Positions 1-7,504 of a stretch of 43,594 bases of DNA are shown here, piece after piece. The notes below the pieces were generated by a model. It was given only the letters and a program-made list of their open reading frames with translations, was not told the origin of the DNA and made no database searches. Made by a program: the position numbers and the translations under genes. How positions within the stretch are numbered: the first letter of the stretch is position 1; each line of letters starts with the position of its first letter. This DNA is from Pectinatus cerevisiiphilus (lineage in GTDB: Bacteria > Bacillota > Negativicutes > Selenomonadales > Selenomonadaceae): positions 1-43,594 of the forward strand of contig NZ_SMAA01000018.1 in assembly GCF_004341685.1 (NCBI RefSeq), read 5' to 3'.

Positions 1-42
1 TGGCAGGCCAATAAAAAGCGCATTTATGCGCAGCCAGTGTAA
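1..42 (+). CDS. possible 3' end of a truncated upstream gene
   Basis: The first 42 bases read as 13 sense codons ending in TAA (WQANKKRIYAQPV). No start lies in the window, so this can only be the tail of a gene entering from the left. Thirteen open codons prove little. A GC-rich hairpin follows at 68-86, but its T-run is on the other strand, so it does not specifically support a plus-strand gene here. Confidence 0.2.
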   Translation, partial: WQANKKRIYAQPV

Positions 43-56
43 AAGGGCTATGCCCG

Positions 57-86
57 AAAAAGAAAAACCACCCGCTATGCGGGTGG
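57..86 (-). terminator. terminator of the desulfoferrodoxin gene
   Basis: An 8-bp stem (CCACCCGC at 68-75, GCGGGTGG at 79-86) with a 3-base loop is followed on the minus strand by TTTTTCTTTTT (67 down to 57). It lies 37 bases past the stop codon of the minus-strand gene, the expected place for an intrinsic terminator. Confidence 0.85.
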
Positions 87-122
87 ATAGTTATTTTGGA
101 ATAGCAATTTTAATATTTAAAT

Positions 123-563
123 TTATTTATTAGCTTGACTCATCCATAAGCCATGCAAATTACAATAGGCATATGCTTTGACGTTGCGTTCACTGCCTAT
201 ATGAAAAGATGCTTCCGGTGAATCACCGGCTTCTAGTTCCACACGCTGTATTCTATCTCCGTATAGAACAGCAATCCATTTTATAAGATGTTCCGGTGTC
301 ATGGGATGGTTTACACTTCCTACCTTAACAGTAACAGTGTCACCGTTAAAACTTATAACTGGAACATGTTTTTCATTGGAAGCGTCAACAGAATTTGCTT
401 GCAGTAAAGTCATCGGTTTACCGCAACAAATCAATTTTGCATCGGCTACTGTTATTGTTCGGGAAAAACTATTGCCATTTTCAATGAGTTTCTTTTTTCC
501 TAAATCAATTACTTCCAGTATATAACCACATACCTCACACTTATAAACTAACAATTCCTTCAT
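123..563 (-). CDS. dfx: desulfoferrodoxin / superoxide reductase
   Basis: Cytoplasmic non-heme iron protein that reduces superoxide to hydrogen peroxide without making oxygen, a typical defence of strict anaerobes. Two domains are visible. The N-terminal desulforedoxin-like rubredoxin-type centre has CEVCG and later CCG. The C-terminal SOR domain has EKHVPVI, NHPMTPEH and CNLHGLW, supplying the histidines and cysteine of the Fe(His)4Cys site and the conserved Glu-Lys next to the first His. At about 146 residues it matches the two-iron class. Two adjacent ATG codons (566 and 563) follow GGAAAGGGG; the second has the better spacing. A longer TTG start at 581 would place the ribosome binding site inside the gene, so I reject it. 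It is monocistronic, with its own promoter and terminator. Confidence 0.93.
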   Translation of the reverse strand: MKELLVYKCEVCGYILEVIDLGKKKLIENGNSFSRTITVADAKLICCGKPMTLLQANSVDASNEKHVPVISFNGDTVTVKVGSVNHPMTPEHLIKWIAVLYGDRIQRVELEAGDSPEASFHIGSERNVKAYAYCNLHGLWMSQANK

Positions 564-663
564 CATAAAACCCCTTTCCAATAATATGACTGTAAGTTAA
601 TATAACTCACGGTCAACAGTTAAAGCTATTTGTAATTATTCTCTATGGATAACCTTTATTGAT

Positions 664-692
664 ATTATACTAAAAGAAACAGTGTTTTACAA
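664..692 (-). promoter_or_regulatory. promoter of the desulfoferrodoxin gene
   Basis: On the minus strand TTGTAA (692-687), a 17-base spacer and TATAAT (669-664) make a good sigma-A-type promoter. It leaves a 5' leader of about 90 bases before the start codon. I saw no clear PerR-type palindrome in the leader. Confidence 0.55.
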
Positions 693-862
693 GTAATATT
701 TTTATAAAATATATATTTTTTATATATTTATGCTATTTGTTTATATTGATTAACTTATAAAAGCAGTAATATTACAAGAAACCTAGTTAATTTATCTGCT
801 CCAAATTTTAAGAATGTGGTAAAATATATACATCTATAATATATATTTTATTGAGGGAAAAA

Positions 863-2098
863 ATGAATAGAAAATCGCAGGCTACTATCGTTTTGATAGT
901 AATGACAGCAGGAACTTTGTTGACAGTAAATAATACATGTTTTACCGGGGGGCTTATTCACAATGGATTTATGGCAGCTATGATCGGTGGTCTAGCCGAT
1001 TGGTTCGCAATTACAGCTATTTTTAAAAAACCATTAGGTATTTCTTGGCGGACGGCTATTTTACCGCGTAACCGGCAGCGTATAATGGACGAAATAATTA
1101 CTTTTATCGGTGAAGATTTATTAAATACAGCTAATATAATGAAAGATATTATCCAATATGATATGTCGAAAATGTTCATAATTTACCTTGAAAAACTCGG
1201 GGGGAGAAAACGGTTAAAAGAAACAGTGCAACCGATTCTTATTGGGCTTTTGCAGAATTTTGACAGCAATAGGTTAGCTGCTATTGTGCAAAAAATAATA
1301 AAAAAGGACAAGCAGGAATATATTTTAAAAGATACTTTAATACAGGTGTCTTCACATTTAACTGATGAGTTGGTTTTTGCAAAATTGATGGAAATATCAT
1401 ATGGAATATCATTGAAAATATTAAACGATGAAAAAACACAGGCTGTTTTTGAACCTGTAATTCATGAAATAAAGGAAGAATATAAAAAAGGTTCAACGCT
1501 TCGTGAAATGATAATTGCCATGTTTGACCTTTCTGATGAGAACTTAATCAATATTATTAAGAAGAATTTAATTACTAAGCTTGAACATCTTAAAGATAGT
1601 GAAAGTGATGAGTATAAAGCAGTATTTGACTGGCTGCAAAATTTGCTTGCTGGATTACCACAAAATAAAAAATATGATGATTTTTTCAAGACTGTTGAAG
1701 ATGAATTAATATATAAAATAAATATAACCGCTTACTTGAAGAATTATATTGATAACTATAAAAATAATGATACAAATGCTGAATACGTTATAGGCATGGT
1801 CAATCATATAGTTGATGATGCCATTAATGCTTTTATCCAAAATACTGTTGCACATGAATCTTTTGATAATTGGCTGAAGGAAAAGCTCAGTCTTTTTGTA
1901 ACGAAAAGCTCTCCTTTTATTTTGCAAATGGTCAGGGATAAATTAAACAGTTATTCCACTGAATCATTCATCACCTTAATTGAAAACCATGTGGGCAATG
2001 ATTTACAAATGATCCGTATTAATGGTTCTTTGGTGGGCGGGATAGCAGGAATGCTGCTTTATATGCTGACCTATTTTGCGGAAAGGATGCTTGGCTAA
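863..2098 (+). CDS. DUF445 family membrane protein (first of two)
   Basis: A 411-residue member of the DUF445 (YheB-like) family, whose biochemical role is unknown. An N-terminal hydrophobic segment (about residues 7-24) is followed by the family signature around residues 42-60 (GGLADWFAITAIFKKPLG) and the ILPRNRQRI block. The long middle is helical and hydrophilic. The C-terminal RINGSLVGGIAGMLL hydrophobic helix is also typical. Both ends are therefore membrane-associated, with a large soluble portion between. ATG at 863 follows TGAGGG at 852-857; the TTG at 851 would overlap that site. The stop overlaps the next gene's start by one base (TAATG), implying translational coupling with its paralogue. 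Confidence 0.88.
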   Translation: MNRKSQATIVLIVMTAGTLLTVNNTCFTGGLIHNGFMAAMIGGLADWFAITAIFKKPLGISWRTAILPRNRQRIMDEIITFIGEDLLNTANIMKDIIQYDMSKMFIIYLEKLGGRKRLKETVQPILIGLLQNFDSNRLAAIVQKIIKKDKQEYILKDTLIQVSSHLTDELVFAKLMEISYGISLKILNDEKTQAVFEPVIHEIKEEYKKGSTLREMIIAMFDLSDENLINIIKKNLITKLEHLKDSESDEYKAVFDWLQNLLAGLPQNKKYDDFFKTVEDELIYKINITAYLKNYIDNYKNNDTNAEYVIGMVNHIVDDAINAFIQNTVAHESFDNWLKEKLSLFVTKSSPFILQMVRDKLNSYSTESFITLIENHVGNDLQMIRINGSLVGGIAGMLLYMLTYFAERMLG

Positions 2099-3357
2099 TG
2101 CATAAATTTAATCGCGCCGATAAAACATTATTGGTAGCTGCATGTCTTTTTTTAGTAGCTTTACCGATAAGAATAAAATATCCCGGAATTTTTACCGAGG
2201 CTTTCCTGTTCTGTATTGAAGCTGCATTGGTCGGTGGTATTGCTGACTGGTTTGCCGTATCAGCACTTTTTAGAAAACCTCTTGGAATTCCTTGGCATAC
2301 AGCTATTCTGCCCAAACGCAGGCAGGCATTTACAGAAGCCACAATACGTCTTGTACAAAGGCAGTTCTTTGCCAAAAAGATCGTTTTCCAAAGAGTTAAG
2401 TCACTTAACGCATCAGAAAAAGTAATTTGCTGGTTGGATAATGATACACGAAAACAATTATTTACTGAAAAAGTAACATCTATGCTGCTCACTAAAATAG
2501 CCCAAATTGATTCCACTGTTATCGCTGAGAAATTATCTGTATATTTAAATGAAAATGTTATTAAAACTTTAGATATGAAAAAATGGTGCGCCGAATATTT
2601 GGAAACTGATAAATGGAAAACTGCACTTGTGAAAAATTTAGCCATTTTTATCAAGGGAAGAATCTCAGGTGAAACTGGTGTGGAGGACATTAAAAAATTA
2701 CTGGAACATTTTGAAAGCGAGAAGATAAAACAGGGAGCATCTTCGCTTTTAATGTCTCTTGGTGGTTTTTTTGATGTCATAAATAATGAAGAATGTGCCC
2801 TTTTGATTCAAAAAAAGCTGCTTATATTAACAGACCAGTTATTTGACAGCCAAAGCCAGGTGCATAAAGATATGGCAGCTATTGTTGATAAAGCTATAAA
2901 AGAAACAATAGCGGAAAACAACTGGCAGGAACTTATTAATTTATTACAAAAAAAATTATTGGACTCAGGTATGTTGAAAAAGATAATTTTAGGATATCTT
3001 TCCAGTATAAAAAAACAATGCGATAATTCTGCACAAGACAGTGAGTTACGGCAAGTCCTTAAAAATTTTATTGCTGTAGAAATAGAAGATTGTTTTTCAA
3101 TAATGCGGAATAATAAAGAGATATATAAACTTATCGAAACGTTGATAAATGATATTTTGCGCCGTTCTGCACTTCAAGCCCAAAGCATGGTGGGAGATAT
3201 AGTGCGTCGTGCCCTTAATAATATGAGTGATGAACAATTGAATACTATTGTCCATTCTAAAATAAACACTGATTTGATCTGGATTAGAATGAATGGGTCT
3301 ATTGTTGGGGGTGGGATCGGTATTTTACTATTTATATTTATGCGGGTGATTAGATAA
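2098..3357 (+). CDS. DUF445 family membrane protein (second of two)
   Basis: A 419-residue DUF445 protein and clear paralogue of the preceding gene. It has an N-terminal membrane helix (about 10-24), then GGIADWFAVSALFRKPLG at about residues 46-63, the ILPKRRQ block, a long helical middle and the C-terminal RMNGSIVGGGIGILLF membrane helix. Its ATG lies inside the TAATG overlap with the upstream stop, so the two are almost certainly co-translated, which would suit a paired or hetero-oligomeric membrane assembly (inference). The middle regions have diverged far more than the two conserved ends. Function is unknown for both. Confidence 0.87.
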   Translation: MHKFNRADKTLLVAACLFLVALPIRIKYPGIFTEAFLFCIEAALVGGIADWFAVSALFRKPLGIPWHTAILPKRRQAFTEATIRLVQRQFFAKKIVFQRVKSLNASEKVICWLDNDTRKQLFTEKVTSMLLTKIAQIDSTVIAEKLSVYLNENVIKTLDMKKWCAEYLETDKWKTALVKNLAIFIKGRISGETGVEDIKKLLEHFESEKIKQGASSLLMSLGGFFDVINNEECALLIQKKLLILTDQLFDSQSQVHKDMAAIVDKAIKETIAENNWQELINLLQKKLLDSGMLKKIILGYLSSIKKQCDNSAQDSELRQVLKNFIAVEIEDCFSIMRNNKEIYKLIETLINDILRRSALQAQSMVGDIVRRALNNMSDEQLNTIVHSKINTDLIWIRMNGSIVGGGIGILLFIFMRVIR

Positions 3358-3464
3358 TATAGGTATTTTATAAATATTAATGTAAATATAAAAACAATTA
3401 AATACAAATAATGCTTTTTTTGCTATACTATATAAAGTATATAAGAAAAAGGGAGGCTCCATTC

Positions 3465-4664
3465 ATGGGAAAAGCACTGATCATAGGCTGCGGTGGTGTA
3501 GCTAGCGTGGCTATCCACAAATGCTGCCAAAACAGCGAAGCTTTTAGCGATATTATGATTGCCAGCCGTACAAAAAGTAAATGTGATGCACTGAAGCAAA
3601 AACTTAATGGCGGAAAAACAAGAATTACTACGGCACAAGTAGATGCCGATTCAACAGAACAGTTAATAAACTTAATAAATGAATATAAGCCTGATATTGT
3701 TTTGAATCTGGCATTACCATATCAAGATTTATCAATAATGGACGCATGTCTTGCGACTAAAACCCACTATGTTGATACGGCTAATTACGAACCACCAGAA
3801 ACAGCTAAATTTGAATATAAATGGCAATGGGCATACCGTGATAAATTTAAGGCAGCGGGCATAACCGCACTCCTTGGAAGTGGTTTTGATCCTGGAGTAA
3901 CAGGTGTTTTCAGTGCTTATGCCTTAAAACATCATTTTGATGAAATAAACGATATTGATATACTTGATTGCAATGGCGGTGACCATGGCTATCCTTTTGC
4001 AACTAATTTCAATCCAGAAATAAACATAAGGGAAGTAACTGCAAATGGCAGTTATTGGCAAAATGGTAAATGGATAGAAACTAAGCCTATGGAAATAAAA
4101 AGAACATATGATTTTGCAGAAGTGGGCAAAAAAGACATGTATCTTTTGCACCATGAAGAACTTGAATCATTGGGACTGAACATAAAAGGAATTAAGCGTA
4201 TTCGTTTCTTTATGACCTTTGGGCAAAGTTATCTTACGCACTTGAACTGCTTACAGGACGTTGGTATGACATCAATAGAACCTATTGATTTTGAAGGGAA
4301 AAAAATAGTTCCCTTACAATTTTTGAAGGCAGTTCTTCCTGATCCAGCAAGTCTTGGGCCGCGTACTGTCGGCAAAACGAATATAGGTTGCATTTTTACA
4401 GGGAAAAAAGACGGCAAGGAAAAACACTATTATCTTTATAATATTTGTGACCATCAGGAATGTTATAAGGAAGTTGGTTCCCAGGCTGTTTCTTATACTA
4501 CTGGTGTCCCTGCCATGATAGGGACGATGCTTGTCATGAATGGGACTTGGCAGAAACCAGGTGTCTATAATATTGAAGAGTTTGATCCTGATCCGTTTAT
4601 GGAAGCACTCAATAAATGGGGACTTCCTTGGCGGGAAAGTTTTGCTCCCGTCCTTGTCGAATAG
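3465..4664 (+). CDS. carboxynorspermidine dehydrogenase (saccharopine dehydrogenase family)
   Basis: A 399-residue enzyme of the LYS1/saccharopine dehydrogenase fold. It is expected to condense L-aspartate-beta-semialdehyde with putrescine or diaminopropane, using NADPH, to give carboxyspermidine or carboxynorspermidine (CASDH/CANSDH). The N-terminal Rossmann motif is IIGCGGVAS; the substrate half contains YVDTANYEPPE, GSGFDPGVT and DCNGGDHGYPFATNFNPE, all typical of the carboxynorspermidine synthase subgroup rather than lysine-degrading enzymes. The start is ATG at 3465, after GGGAGG (3451-3456). The partner decarboxylase nspC follows, separated by a terminator and a separate promoter, so the two pathway steps are adjacent but probably separate transcripts. 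Confidence 0.88.
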   Translation: MGKALIIGCGGVASVAIHKCCQNSEAFSDIMIASRTKSKCDALKQKLNGGKTRITTAQVDADSTEQLINLINEYKPDIVLNLALPYQDLSIMDACLATKTHYVDTANYEPPETAKFEYKWQWAYRDKFKAAGITALLGSGFDPGVTGVFSAYALKHHFDEINDIDILDCNGGDHGYPFATNFNPEINIREVTANGSYWQNGKWIETKPMEIKRTYDFAEVGKKDMYLLHHEELESLGLNIKGIKRIRFFMTFGQSYLTHLNCLQDVGMTSIEPIDFEGKKIVPLQFLKAVLPDPASLGPRTVGKTNIGCIFTGKKDGKEKHYYLYNICDHQECYKEVGSQAVSYTTGVPAMIGTMLVMNGTWQKPGVYNIEEFDPDPFMEALNKWGLPWRESFAPVLVE

Positions 4665-4701
4665 TAACAAAAATACTCTTTAAACTTAATAAATGTCTTT
4701 G

Positions 4702-4752
4702 AAAGCATTTTCTATTAATTAATGTGTGATAAGCTGATAGAAAATGCTTTTT
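4702..4752 (+). terminator. terminator after the carboxynorspermidine dehydrogenase gene
   Basis: A perfect 14-bp inverted repeat (AAAGCATTTTCTAT at 4702-4715 and its complement at 4737-4750) encloses a 21-base loop and runs into T residues. The stem is AT-rich and the loop large, so strength is uncertain. A weaker second hairpin follows at 4773-4801 (AAGC, bulged T, GGGA pairing with TCCCGCTT). Confidence 0.6.
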
Positions 4753-4823
4753 CTATAAATACAAACCAAAACAAGCTGGGATATTAATCGCTGTCCCGCT
4801 TTAATACACAAGTTATCTCATTA

Positions 4824-4852
4824 TTGACAGTGTAAATGATTAAATGTATAGT
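4824..4852 (+). promoter_or_regulatory. promoter of nspC
   Basis: TTGACA (4824-4829), a 17-base spacer and TATAGT (4847-4852) form a near-consensus sigma-A promoter. Transcription would start about 25 bases before the nspC start codon, giving a very short leader. Confidence 0.8.
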
Positions 4853-4883
4853 TTATATTATATATAGATCTTTTTAGAAAAGG

Positions 4884-6038
4884 ATGAGCGCTCTGAATAA
4901 AACAATAATTGCAGTAGCACAAAAACTGCCAACACCATGCTATATAATTTCAGAAAATCTATTGGAAAAGAATTTGCAACAGCTTTCAATTATACAAAAA
5001 AAAGCCGGCTGTAAAATCTTGCTGGCCCAAAAAGCATTTTCAATGTTTTATTTTTATCCGCTTATTGCTAAATATTTACGGGGAACAACTTCCAGTGGTT
5101 TATACGAAGCAAAGCTGGCCAATGAGTATATGCCGACGGGAGAAAATCATATATTTTCGCCTGCCTACACAGAAAAGGATTTTCCTGAAATAATCTCAAT
5201 TTGTAAACATATAGTGTTCAATTCATTTTCCCAATGGAAGAGGTTTGGTAAAGAAGCACTGGCAGCAGGATGCAAATGCGGCCTACGTATCAATCCCCGG
5301 TTTTCTACACAGGAGCATGCCATTTATGACCCTTGTTCACCGGGTTCTAGGCTTGGTATTACTGCTGATAAGTTTTCGGGAGAGTCGTTAAAAGGGATAA
5401 GTGGTATACATTTTCATACCTTATGTGAACAAGGTGCCGAAGCACTCGAGGCAACATTGGCAGTTGTTGAAAAAGATTTTGGTAAATATCTTTATGACAT
5501 GAAATGGATTAATTTAGGCGGTGGGCATTTAATTACCAGACAAGGGTATAATACAGAATTACTCATTGAGTTGATAAAACATCTGCGCGATAAGTATGAT
5601 CTTGAAGTATACCTTGAACCGGGAGAAGCAGTGGCACTCGATGCGGGTTTCTTAAGCGCTTCTGTTTTAGAAATAATCGACAACGATAGCCATACTGCTA
5701 TCTTAGATGCGTCGGCTGCATGCCATATGCCAGACGTTATAGAAATGCCCTATCGTCCTAATGTAGTCAATAGCGGCAAACCAGGGGAAAAAGCATTTAC
5801 CTATACTTTTGGCGGAGATACCTGTCTTGCTGGTGACATCATAGGAGAATATTCTTTTGATAATCCGTTAGCAGTTGGTGAAAAAATTATCTTTTGCGAT
5901 ATGGCTATTTATTCTATGGTCAAAAATAATACTTTTAATGGAATGGCTTTACCTTCAATAGCCGCTCTTAAAAAAAATGGACAAATAGAAATTGTGAAGA
6001 GTTTTAATTATAATGATTTTAAAAATCGTCTTTCTTAA
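4884..6038 (+). CDS. nspC: carboxynorspermidine decarboxylase
   Basis: A 384-residue, PLP-dependent, fold-III (alanine racemase-like) decarboxylase that removes the carboxyl group from carboxyspermidine or carboxynorspermidine, the last step of the alternative spermidine route. The PLP lysine is in LLAQKAFS (Lys50). Further family blocks are SSGLYEAKLA, the GSRLGI segment, GIHFHTLCEQ, NLGGGH, LEPGEAVALD and the catalytic-cysteine motif GDTCLAGD (Cys314). Length and block order match Campylobacter-type NspC. The ATG at 4884 directly abuts its AAAAGG, an unusually short spacing, so initiation slightly downstream (for example the CTG at 4893) cannot be excluded. Its 3' end overlaps the next ORF by 26 bases. 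Confidence 0.92.
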   Translation: MSALNKTIIAVAQKLPTPCYIISENLLEKNLQQLSIIQKKAGCKILLAQKAFSMFYFYPLIAKYLRGTTSSGLYEAKLANEYMPTGENHIFSPAYTEKDFPEIISICKHIVFNSFSQWKRFGKEALAAGCKCGLRINPRFSTQEHAIYDPCSPGSRLGITADKFSGESLKGISGIHFHTLCEQGAEALEATLAVVEKDFGKYLYDMKWINLGGGHLITRQGYNTELLIELIKHLRDKYDLEVYLEPGEAVALDAGFLSASVLEIIDNDSHTAILDASAACHMPDVIEMPYRPNVVNSGKPGEKAFTYTFGGDTCLAGDIIGEYSFDNPLAVGEKIIFCDMAIYSMVKNNTFNGMALPSIAALKKNGQIEIVKSFNYNDFKNRLS

Positions 6039-6882
6039 GAAAAACTATAATAACTGCATTATATCTGTTTTATTGGCATTGGCATTTTTTGTTCTCTTTT
6101 CCTTTTTAACAGAGACTATGGTCAATGCCGAAATTCGCCTGCCTAAATTGGAAACTCCTACAGTCCAGTTACCTGATGTACCAACTGTGCCTTCACCACA
6201 AATGCCAGAAATAAAAACAATTGATATAGATACTACCCAAATTGCTGATGAAATAGATGCACATGCTAAGGCAGCTAAGGCTAAAGATGAAAAAAATGCA
6301 CAGGACAATACTGCATCGCCCAAAAGCAAAGAAAATGCTCCTGCTGATGATAAGATTAAAAACAATAAGTATATTAAACGCGGTGATGCAGACACTAAAG
6401 GTGATGATTCTGCAGGTGGTAATAATGCTGAAAATACAGAAACAGCGACGGATGCTGCCGATACACCGGCTAAGACAGACCAGGAAAGTGGGCAGGCTGC
6501 TAACGCCCAACAACTTTTGACGAGTGGTTTTTTTGCAATAATGTTTTACATTTTCAGTAGGACTGCTTTTATAGCAATAGTTCTTTGGCTATTAATTTTA
6601 TATTTAGTAAAAAAAGGTTCTATAATGTTTGAGACTTTTTCATTTTTCCTGATGAATATTATTGCTGGAGCTTTCTATTTCCCTCTGGCGGGTAAGCTGG
6701 AAGGGGGAAAAATAGCTTTTTATGATAAAGTAATTAGCAATGATGATTTTTTAGTGATAATGACAGTTTTTTCTCTTTGCGTGCTGGTGACGGCTGGATT
6801 ATTAGGCATTCTCGCAGTATTTTTACAAAATATAAATAAGGGAGGATATTTTAATGGGAAAAATACCAAAAAATTTATCTGA
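6013..6882 (+). CDS. uncharacterised membrane protein with proline-rich and low-complexity linker
   Basis: I do not recognise a family. The 289 residues show four parts: an N-terminal hydrophobic segment (about 15-38) ending in VNA-E, which could be a signal peptide or anchor; a proline-rich stretch (about 42-68) with repeated TP/VP/MP units; a charged Ala/Asp/Lys/Asn low-complexity linker (about 75-165); and a C-terminal block of about three membrane helices (172-200, 206-228, 245-272). The start codon lies inside the nspC 3' end (26-base overlap) and the 3' end overlaps the next gene by 29 bases, so it appears to be read from the nspC transcript. A link to polyamines is suggested only by this arrangement. 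The start is weakly supported, since GTGAAGAG is about 11 bases upstream. Confidence 0.72.
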   Translation: MILKIVFLKKNYNNCIISVLLALAFFVLFSFLTETMVNAEIRLPKLETPTVQLPDVPTVPSPQMPEIKTIDIDTTQIADEIDAHAKAAKAKDEKNAQDNTASPKSKENAPADDKIKNNKYIKRGDADTKGDDSAGGNNAENTETATDAADTPAKTDQESGQAANAQQLLTSGFFAIMFYIFSRTAFIAIVLWLLILYLVKKGSIMFETFSFFLMNIIAGAFYFPLAGKLEGGKIAFYDKVISNDDFLVIMTVFSLCVLVTAGLLGILAVFLQNINKGGYFNGKNTKKFI

Positions 6883-7162
6883 TAAGGCTATGTTTACGGG
6901 TTATAAAGAAGGTAAAAAGGAACAATCATTATTTGATATTGCTAAAGAATTTGATGAAGGCAATACCGCAAAGCCACGCGTAGAAAAGAAGGAAGCAGGC
7001 TATATAGATAAATATTTAGCTGATGCCTTAAATAGAGAATTATTAAAATTAAAATTGGATTTATATAAAGATGGTATTATTGATTATCAAATAAAAGTCA
7101 GCAGGAAGGATAAGCAAATAATACTTAATCCTGTTATCAAAAAAGGACATAATAAAAAATAA
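6854..7162 (+). CDS. uncharacterised 102-residue hydrophilic protein
   Basis: A short, lysine-rich protein with no recognised domain, signal peptide or membrane helix. The start is well supported by AAGGGAGG about 8 bases before the ATG. It overlaps the end of the membrane-protein gene by 29 bases, making it the last gene of a probable nspC operon. The C-terminal half (from about residue 50: YIDKYLADALNRELLKLKL) is predicted helical, followed by a strand-rich basic tail. It converges with the 48-residue minus-strand gene, whose stop is only 12 bases away; I see no terminator between them. Confidence 0.7.
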   Translation: MGKIPKNLSDKAMFTGYKEGKKEQSLFDIAKEFDEGNTAKPRVEKKEAGYIDKYLADALNRELLKLKLDLYKDGIIDYQIKVSRKDKQIILNPVIKKGHNKK

Positions 7163-7173
7163 CATATATGCAA

Positions 7174-7320
7174 CTAAGCCAATTTCCTTTTTTGCCAGTA
7201 TAAGTGAATGCATTGCTGTTCTTTTGAACCTGCTTTTATGCAGGCAGCAATGGCAGTATAACGTGCCAACACTCTCAAGTCCCTTGCTTTAATAATACGG
7301 CTGTATCCTAAATGTTTCAT
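7174..7320 (-). CDS. small basic 48-residue protein divergent from the LexA-like regulator
   Basis: A minus-strand ORF of 48 codons plus TAG, starting MKHLGYSRIIKARDLRVLAR and ending KRKLA. Three signs mark it as a real gene despite its size: a perfect GGAGGT ribosome binding site (7332-7327) six bases before ATG; a good promoter (TTGCCA-17-TATTAT) upstream; and a divergent regulator whose operator-like palindrome overlaps that promoter. The peptide is strongly basic, has two cysteines, a helical, Ala-rich middle and no obvious signal peptide. I recognise no family. By position it could be an effector repressed by the S24 regulator, a Cro-like antagonist or a DNA-damage-induced peptide; these are inferences only. 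Confidence 0.68.
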   Translation of the reverse strand: MKHLGYSRIIKARDLRVLARYTAIAACIKAGSKEQQCIHLYWQKRKLA

Positions 7321-7380
7321 TCTTCTACCTCCAAATATTTAGTTTGCTTAAAATTTAAGTTCAGTTTTCTTTACAAGACG

Positions 7381-7409
7381 ATAATACACTATTCTCGAAA
7401 ATTTGGCAA
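7381..7409 (-). promoter_or_regulatory. promoter of the 48-residue gene
   Basis: On the minus strand TTGCCA (7409-7404), a 17-base spacer and TATTAT (7386-7381). The -35 end overlaps the left base pairs of the palindrome at 7408-7425, so a protein bound there would block this promoter. Confidence 0.6.
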
Positions 7410-7425
7410 GTTGATTTTTCAACTT
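7408..7425. promoter_or_regulatory. operator-like palindrome O1 in the divergent promoter region
   Basis: AAGTTGATTTTTCAACTT is a perfect 7-bp inverted repeat around TTTT. It touches the -35 of the minus-strand promoter and lies about 26 bases upstream of the plus-strand -35. Its TTGATTTTTC core is repeated in the second site at 7449-7468, suggesting two sites for the same regulator. Confidence 0.5.
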
Positions 7426-7448
7426 TATGAATTTTTTAGAAGGCATAC

Positions 7449-7468
7449 TTGTTGATTTTTCCGAACAA
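7449..7468. promoter_or_regulatory. operator-like palindrome O2 overlapping the regulator promoter
   Basis: TTGTTGATTTTTCCGAACAA has TTGTT/AACAA arms and shares TTGATTTTTC with the palindrome 41 bases to the left. It covers the -35 and spacer of the regulator's own promoter, as expected for autorepression. Outer arms extend it further (ATACTT at 7445-7450, AAGTAT at 7472-7477). Confidence 0.45.
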
Positions 7469-7480
7469 ATTAAGTATACT
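7452..7480 (+). promoter_or_regulatory. promoter of the LexA-like regulator
   Basis: TTGATT (7452-7457), a 17-base spacer and TATACT (7475-7480), about 25 bases before the start codon. It sits inside the second operator-like palindrome. Confidence 0.7.
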
Positions 7481-7504
7481 AAAGAAAAACTGGAGGTTTA
7501 AATT

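Noticed and set aside
2019-2780. 253-codon minus-strand ORF
   Set aside because: It is antisense to the conserved DUF445 pair, has low-complexity, serine-rich composition and no ribosome binding site; the plus-strand proteins are clearly real.
4773-4801. second terminator after the carboxynorspermidine dehydrogenase gene
   Set aside because: The stem (AAGC, bulge, GGGA / TCCCGCTT) has no T-run; listed only as a comment on the real terminator at 4702.
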